From JAVBQF01 sp031549195 (GTDB lineage: Bacteria; Bacillota_I; Bacilli_A; RF39; UBA660): a DNA stretch of 11,001 nt. A model generated the notes under the pieces. The model was not told where the DNA came from, searched no databases, and saw only the letters and a list, made by a program, of their open reading frames with translations. The position numbers were made by a program, and so were the translations under genes. The stretch is taken from positions 1 through 11,001 of the forward strand of contig JAVBQF010000032.1 of NCBI GenBank assembly GCA_031549195.1, written 5' to 3'. Every line of letters begins with the position of its first letter. Position 1 is the stretch's first letter. Below are positions 7,411-11,001 of this stretch, piece by piece.

Positions 7411-8133
7411 CTATTCACTCAAATTATGATATACATTCTGCACATCATCTATATCTTCTAAAGCATCTATTAATGCTTGAGTCTTTAAAGTTCCATCTTC
7501 GTCCAATTCAACTAGGTTATTAGCAACAAATGTCACTTCACTAGTAATAAATTCTTTTACTCCTAATGCTGCAAGAGCATCTTTTACTTTAATAAAAGTA
7601 TCTTGAGTTGTATATATTTCATATGCTTCCTCATTTGCAATAAAATCAAGAGCACCATTATCTAGGCAAGCCATCATAGCAGTATCTTCATCTATTTGAT
7701 CTTTTTCTATTACTATTACACCTTTGCGTTCAAACATGTATGCAACAGATCCATCAGTACCCAGATTACCGCCTTTTTTAGTAAGTGTTGATCTAACTAA
7801 CATAGCTGTTCTATTTCTATTATCAGTAAGACAATCTATCATAAATGCAACTCCACCAGTACCATATCCTTCATAGCGAATTGCTTCATATTCCTCAGTA
7901 CCACCTGCTCCAGTTGCCTTATCAATTGCTTTTTGTATATTATCTTTAGGCATATTATTACTTCTTGCTTTTTCGACAACAACCCTAAGTCCCGGATTAG
8001 TATCTATATTACCATCTGTACCTTTAGCTGCTACATATATCTCCTTTGCAAGTTTTTGAAATATTTTTCCTCTTTCTGCATCAATTAAACCTTTTTTTCT
8101 ATGTATTGTTGCCCATTTTGAATGTCCACTCAT
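7411..8133 (-). CDS. yebC: YebC/PmpR family translation or regulatory factor
   Basis: This 240-residue protein begins MSGHSKWATIHRKK, continues with the RGKIFQKLAKEI helix, and contains the NNMPKDNIQKAI segment and the YEGYG.GG..F..D.LTDNRNRT block. These are all hallmarks of the YebC/TACO1 family, and the length is canonical. Family members were first described as DNA-binding regulators (PmpR). More recent work on TACO1 and bacterial YebC proteins links them to relief of ribosome stalling at proline-rich stretches. It acts in the cytoplasm. The start is firm: AGGAGG lies 7 nt before ATG 8133. The gene follows tadC by 11 nt, so it is very probably co-transcribed with the tad genes, an unusual neighbourhood. 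The stop is TAG, followed by a 3' UTR and terminator. Confidence 0.97.
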   Translation of the reverse strand: MSGHSKWATIHRKKGLIDAERGKIFQKLAKEIYVAAKGTDGNIDTNPGLRVVVEKARSNNMPKDNIQKAIDKATGAGGTEEYEAIRYEGYGTGGVAFMIDCLTDNRNRTAMLVRSTLTKKGGNLGTDGSVAYMFERKGVIVIEKDQIDEDTAMMACLDNGALDFIANEEAYEIYTTQDTFIKVKDALAALGVKEFITSEVTFVANNLVELDEDGTLKTQALIDALEDIDDVQNVYHNLSE

Positions 8134-8144
8134 TGTTATTCCTC

Positions 8145-8843
8145 CTAACTTAAATAATTTATTATTGTTGGTGCTAAAATAAGTAGTAATATTAATGGTA
8201 TTAAAAATAATACTGATATTACTGATACCTTAAGTGGTATCTTATTAATTAAAGCTTTAGCATCCATCACTTGTTTATTTCTTAAATATTCTATTTGCTC
8301 ATACATTATATCTAAAATATTATTACCACTACTATTCGATTCCATTATACTAAGCAATATATTATTTATATCATCACTTGGTATAGTAGATATTAACTCT
8401 TTCATAGCCTCATTGAATGTCTTACCATACTTTACCATTTGCAAGCTATTTCGTACTTCATCTGCTAGTATTGAATCTATATTATCTGCAGTAAGAAGTA
8501 GTGAAGCTCTTAAATCTTTACCAGACTCTAAAGAAAGTGTTAATATTTCAAAGAAATATAATGCATCCATATTTAATCTATTTCTTCTTCTATTTAACTT
8601 CCTATCAATAAAAATATATGTAAGTAAATAGAAATAAATAATTGAAAGTGGCAGTGCTAAAACCATACCCAATCTATTTGTATATACTATCACGAAAAAC
8701 AATAAGACGAAAGATATTAATCTAAAATTAAGAAAATTTATTGGATTCATTCTACTATTATAGCCAAGCATTTTAACTTTTTTCTCCATCTTTTCTATTG
8801 TAGAGAGTGAATAAAACCTATATGAAAGTCTATTTTTTTTCAT
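8145..8843 (-). CDS. tadC: TadC-like type II/IV secretion platform protein (T2SSF domain)
   Basis: This 232-residue membrane protein has hydrophobic segments at about 41-56, 59-79 and 207-227. A cytoplasmic T2SSF-type helical domain lies between them (about 94-200), including LTLSLESGKDLRASL and MESNSSGNNI, where an ESG-type turn and a glycine-containing GNNI segment match TadC/TadB F-domain proteins. It would form the inner-membrane platform of a Tad pilus with the TadB-like protein, driven by CpaF. TadC proteins are usually about 230-320 residues, so this one is at the short end. The start ATG 8843 shares one base with the tadB stop (TAATG), a coupled junction, and GGAGGTG lies within the last tadB codons. 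The stop is TAG; yebC follows after 11 nt. The symbol is by family and position. Confidence 0.85.
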   Translation of the reverse strand: MKKNRLSYRFYSLSTIEKMEKKVKMLGYNSRMNPINFLNFRLISFVLLFFVIVYTNRLGMVLALPLSIIYFYLLTYIFIDRKLNRRRNRLNMDALYFFEILTLSLESGKDLRASLLLTADNIDSILADEVRNSLQMVKYGKTFNEAMKELISTIPSDDINNILLSIMESNSSGNNILDIMYEQIEYLRNKQVMDAKALINKIPLKVSVISVLFLIPLILLLILAPTIINYLS

Positions 8844-9841
8844 TATAGCACCTCCACTTTCAAAAATCTTCTAACTATATATACATATAATCCATATAAA
8901 GTCATGATTATAAATAATACAAATAGCCCTATGTCAGTATTAAATAGTGGATTAAAATAAGTTGGGTTTAGTATAAATATTATAAAGAATAATGCAACTG
9001 GTATTATTATTAAAAACCTATATATAAATACTGCAGATGATATGACTGCCTTTAGTTCATTATCAAGATTCTTTCTAACAAAAGAATTCTTAGTAGCAAA
9101 ATCAAATACCGTAACTAAGTTACCCCCTGTTCTACTTGCTATTATTAAAGATGTAGCAATATACTTAGCATCTTTACTATTTAATCTTTCGGCAAAACGA
9201 TTAAATACTATATCCATAGATAATCCAAAGTTTATATCACGATAAACCAATTCAAATTCTCTACTTACCTCACCATCTAGCTCTTTATAAACTCTATGTA
9301 TTGCTTGCATTATGTTAAGTCCGGCTTTAAAACTATTATTTAAAATTAGAATAGCTTTAAACAAATCTTTTTCTACTTTCTTTTTCCAAATATAACTTTT
9401 AATCATATAGATAATATCAGGAGTAAAGAATGCAACTAAAATAGAGAATAATAAATATATAGCTTCTATTTTCAAATTATTGATCAAAACGTATAAAAGA
9501 AAACTTATAAAGCCTATAAATGCAAATATGACTTTTAAAGATATATAATCCATTAAGTCTTGTTTAACTTTTGGATTGTTAGAGTATTTCTCATACTTCT
9601 TACTATATTTATTAAATATCTTAATTTTAACTAAACAATTTGATACACTGCTTATAAATTTATTAAAGTATATAATTAATTTATCAAATAAGGGAACTGA
9701 TTCATCTTTTATAGTTAAAACAGTAAATTTAGAAAATCTTTTTTCTTGTTCATTTATTCTATCTAGTATAAAAAGAATAATAAGTGAACCTATAAAAATT
9801 GCTAGTAAGCTTATATCCTTGGCACTTAATATTATATTCAT
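8843..9841 (-). CDS. tadB: TadB-like type II/IV secretion platform protein (T2SSF domain)
   Basis: This 332-residue polytopic protein has predicted helices near residues 7-27, 103-122, 126-147, 268-292 and 305-325. A cytoplasmic T2SSF domain occupies about 155-265. Its SKDAKYIATSLIIASRTGG segment with following NLVTVFD (222-247) is the characteristic F-domain motif of TadB. It probably pairs with the TadC-like protein as the inner-membrane platform of a Tad pilus. I chose ATG 9841 because AGGAA (9855-9851) is 9 nt upstream; a GTG at 9850 would abut that site directly. The gene begins 16 nt after the cpaF stop and ends sharing one base with tadC, so the three are a tight unit. The stop is TAA. 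Confidence 0.88.
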   Translation of the reverse strand: MNIILSAKDISLLAIFIGSLIILFILDRINEQEKRFSKFTVLTIKDESVPLFDKLIIYFNKFISSVSNCLVKIKIFNKYSKKYEKYSNNPKVKQDLMDYISLKVIFAFIGFISFLLYVLINNLKIEAIYLLFSILVAFFTPDIIYMIKSYIWKKKVEKDLFKAILILNNSFKAGLNIMQAIHRVYKELDGEVSREFELVYRDINFGLSMDIVFNRFAERLNSKDAKYIATSLIIASRTGGNLVTVFDFATKNSFVRKNLDNELKAVISSAVFIYRFLIIIPVALFFIIFILNPTYFNPLFNTDIGLFVLFIIMTLYGLYVYIVRRFLKVEVL

Positions 9842-9857
9842 AGGTATCACTTCCTTT

Positions 9858-10910
9858 TTAATCTTTTTTCTTTTTCTTTAAGTATTTCTCTACCTCTTCA
9901 AAGATGTCATCAACATTTTTTATGCCGCGATTTTTCATTTTCTTATATACCTCTGGCACATAACTGTATAGTACAAATTCTCCATCAACCGAACCATTTT
10001 CTGTTATACCATTTTGATTAAAAGCAAATATTTCTTTTAGTTCTATCGATTCATTTGCAAAGCCTATAACTTCTGAAATACTTGTAACTTTTCTTCTGCC
10101 ATCGCTTAATCTTTCAATATGCACAACTACATCAATGGCATGTTCTATATATTCTCTTACCGCTCTAAGAGGTATTTCAATATGACCCATAAGAACCATT
10201 GTTTCAAGTCTGTTTAGAGCGTCTATTGGGCTATTAGCGTGTAATGTAGTTAATGATCCATCATGCCCTGTATTCATTACCTGAAGCATATCAAAAGCTT
10301 CTTCTCCTCTAACTTCACCAACTATTATTCGGTCAGGTCTCATGCGAAGAGAGTTTCTAACTAAATCTCTAATTGTAACTGCACCTTTATTTTCATATCC
10401 AACATTTCTAGTTTCAAGAGATATTACATGTTCACCTTTTAATTTTAATTCAACAGCATCTTCAATTGTTATAATTCTTTCGTTGGGATTAATAAAATTT
10501 GACAACACATTTAAAAGAGTTGTTTTACCTGATCCGGTACCTCCAGACACAATTATATTTAGTTTGGCTTCAACACACGCTTCTAGAAATCTAGCCATAT
10601 ATGGGGTTAGAGTACCTGATCCAATAAGAGTCTCAATATTACTAATATTTTCCTTGAATTTTCTAATAGTAAGAACTGGTCCATTTACAGCAAGCGGTGG
10701 TATAATAGCATTTATTCTAGAACCATCAGGTAATCTTGAGTCTACCATTGGATTATTAGTATCAATACTTCTTCCAAGCGGACTTATAATTCTTTGTATC
10801 GTTCTTATAATATGTTCAGAATTAATAAAGGATATTGTATTATCTTTTATTATATTACCATCCACCTCAATATAAATTCCTGATGGTGAATTTACCATTA
10901 TCTCTGTCAC
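9858..10910 (-). CDS. cpaF: CpaF/TadA-type secretion ATPase, N-terminus disrupted
   Basis: The open frame is 350 residues from a GTG at 10910. It carries the full ATPase core: Walker A GGTGSGKTT (123-131), Asp box IEDAVEL (149-155), Walker B region RIIVGEVRGEE (194-204), and the His-box segment TTLHANSP (221-228). CpaF hexamers hydrolyse ATP to power Tad pilin assembly at the inner-membrane platform. The GTG is an unconvincing start, with no good Shine-Dalgarno site and located inside a conserved segment: CpaF homology (NEITGYGPL, then LLEDKNVTEIMVN) continues upstream in frame to about 10961. An in-frame TGA then appears at 10970-10968. The missing 5' part seems to continue in another frame, so the gene is probably frameshifted in this sequence. 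The lysine-rich C-terminus precedes TAA; tadB starts 16 nt later. Confidence 0.9.
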   Translation of the reverse strand: MTEIMVNSPSGIYIEVDGNIIKDNTISFINSEHIIRTIQRIISPLGRSIDTNNPMVDSRLPDGSRINAIIPPLAVNGPVLTIRKFKENISNIETLIGSGTLTPYMARFLEACVEAKLNIIVSGGTGSGKTTLLNVLSNFINPNERIITIEDAVELKLKGEHVISLETRNVGYENKGAVTIRDLVRNSLRMRPDRIIVGEVRGEEAFDMLQVMNTGHDGSLTTLHANSPIDALNRLETMVLMGHIEIPLRAVREYIEHAIDVVVHIERLSDGRRKVTSISEVIGFANESIELKEIFAFNQNGITENGSVDGEFVLYSYVPEVYKKMKNRGIKNVDDIFEEVEKYLKKKKKD

Positions 10911-11001
10911 ATTTTTATCTTCAAGTAACTCAGTTAATGGTCCATAACCTGTTATTTCATTTTGAATTCAACTACTAGCAAGATTATGAAAGAAAAAATT
11001 T
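10911..11001 (-). pseudogene. cpaF: Upstream part of cpaF across an apparent one-base frameshift
   Basis: Codons 10961-10911 read NEITGYGPLTELLEDKN in the same frame as the cpaF ORF and match the conserved region ahead of TEIMVN in CpaF. Just upstream that frame hits TGA (10970-10968). Another minus-strand frame is open from the right edge and ends VVEFK at 10961. Adding one A to the four-A run (plus-strand TTTT at 10960-10963) would join VVEFK to NEITGYGPL in a single frame. This could be a sequencing or assembly indel or a real mutation. The residues beyond (IFSFIILL) are not clearly CpaF-like, so further differences near the edge are possible. Confidence 0.5.

Noticed and set aside
9576..9881. 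Plus-strand open frame of 101 codons opposite tadB
   Set aside because: Its hydrophobic composition mirrors the membrane-protein codons on the minus strand, and it has no independent support.
10342..10875. Plus-strand open frame of 177 codons opposite cpaF
   Set aside because: It lies wholly within the conserved ATPase core on the other strand, has no recognisable motif and no clear ribosome-binding site. It is an antisense shadow of cpaF.
10964..10969. GAATTC (EcoRI-like) site where CpaF homology fades, suggesting a chimeric clone junction
   Set aside because: The same hexamer occurs elsewhere in the window (near 1184 and 9083), and the alternative frame reading VVEFK runs straight through it, so it is more likely coincidence.
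10968..10970. In-frame TGA in cpaF read as tryptophan (genetic code 4) or recoded
   Set aside because: All other genes are intact under the standard code and use TGG for tryptophan. CpaF does not need a tryptophan here, and a single-base indel a few bases away explains the region better.

Overview
The window is AT-rich (about 30% GC by eye). Every supported gene lies on the minus strand, so transcription runs from high to low coordinates. Strong AGGAGG-type Shine-Dalgarno sites, sigma-A-like promoters, short or overlapping gene junctions and the gene families point to a low-GC Gram-positive (Bacillota), possibly a host-associated Bacilli/Mollicutes-like or clostridial lineage. The standard code fits, because conserved tryptophans are TGG. 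No rRNA, tRNA, CRISPR array, transposase or phage gene was seen.

The layout is three transcription units, read right to left. (1) About 11001-7278: a Tad-type secretion/pilus core of cpaF ATPase, tadB-like and tadC-like membrane platform proteins, followed by yebC. It ends in a compound hairpin with a U-tract. The 5' end of cpaF is broken by an apparent one-base frameshift near 10960. (2) About 7207-3188: a good promoter, then a GT4 glycosyltransferase, an HI0933/BaiN-like flavoprotein and a COG2509 FAD-dependent dehydrogenase, with junctions of 4 nt and an 8-nt overlap. It ends at a perfect 11-bp hairpin. (3) About 3165-1: a near-consensus promoter, then a Wzx/MATE-like flippase, a DPM1-like GT2 glycosyltransferase, a DUF2304 membrane protein and the start of a large polytopic protein that runs off the left edge.

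Unit 3 is a coherent surface-glycan module. The GT2 probably charges polyprenyl phosphate with a sugar beside DUF2304, the polytopic protein may use that lipid-linked sugar, and the flippase exports lipid-linked oligosaccharide. Unit 2 ties a further glycosyltransferase to two poorly understood oxidoreductases. Unit 1 is the motor and inner-membrane platform of a Tad/type IV-like pilus, co-transcribed with a translation/regulatory factor; no pilin or prepilin peptidase is in view.

Nothing here amounts to a clearly new system. The points most worth a second look are the cpaF frameshift, a possible small RNA or structured 3' UTR between yebC and the GT4 gene, the yebC-tad linkage, and the coupled flavoprotein pair.
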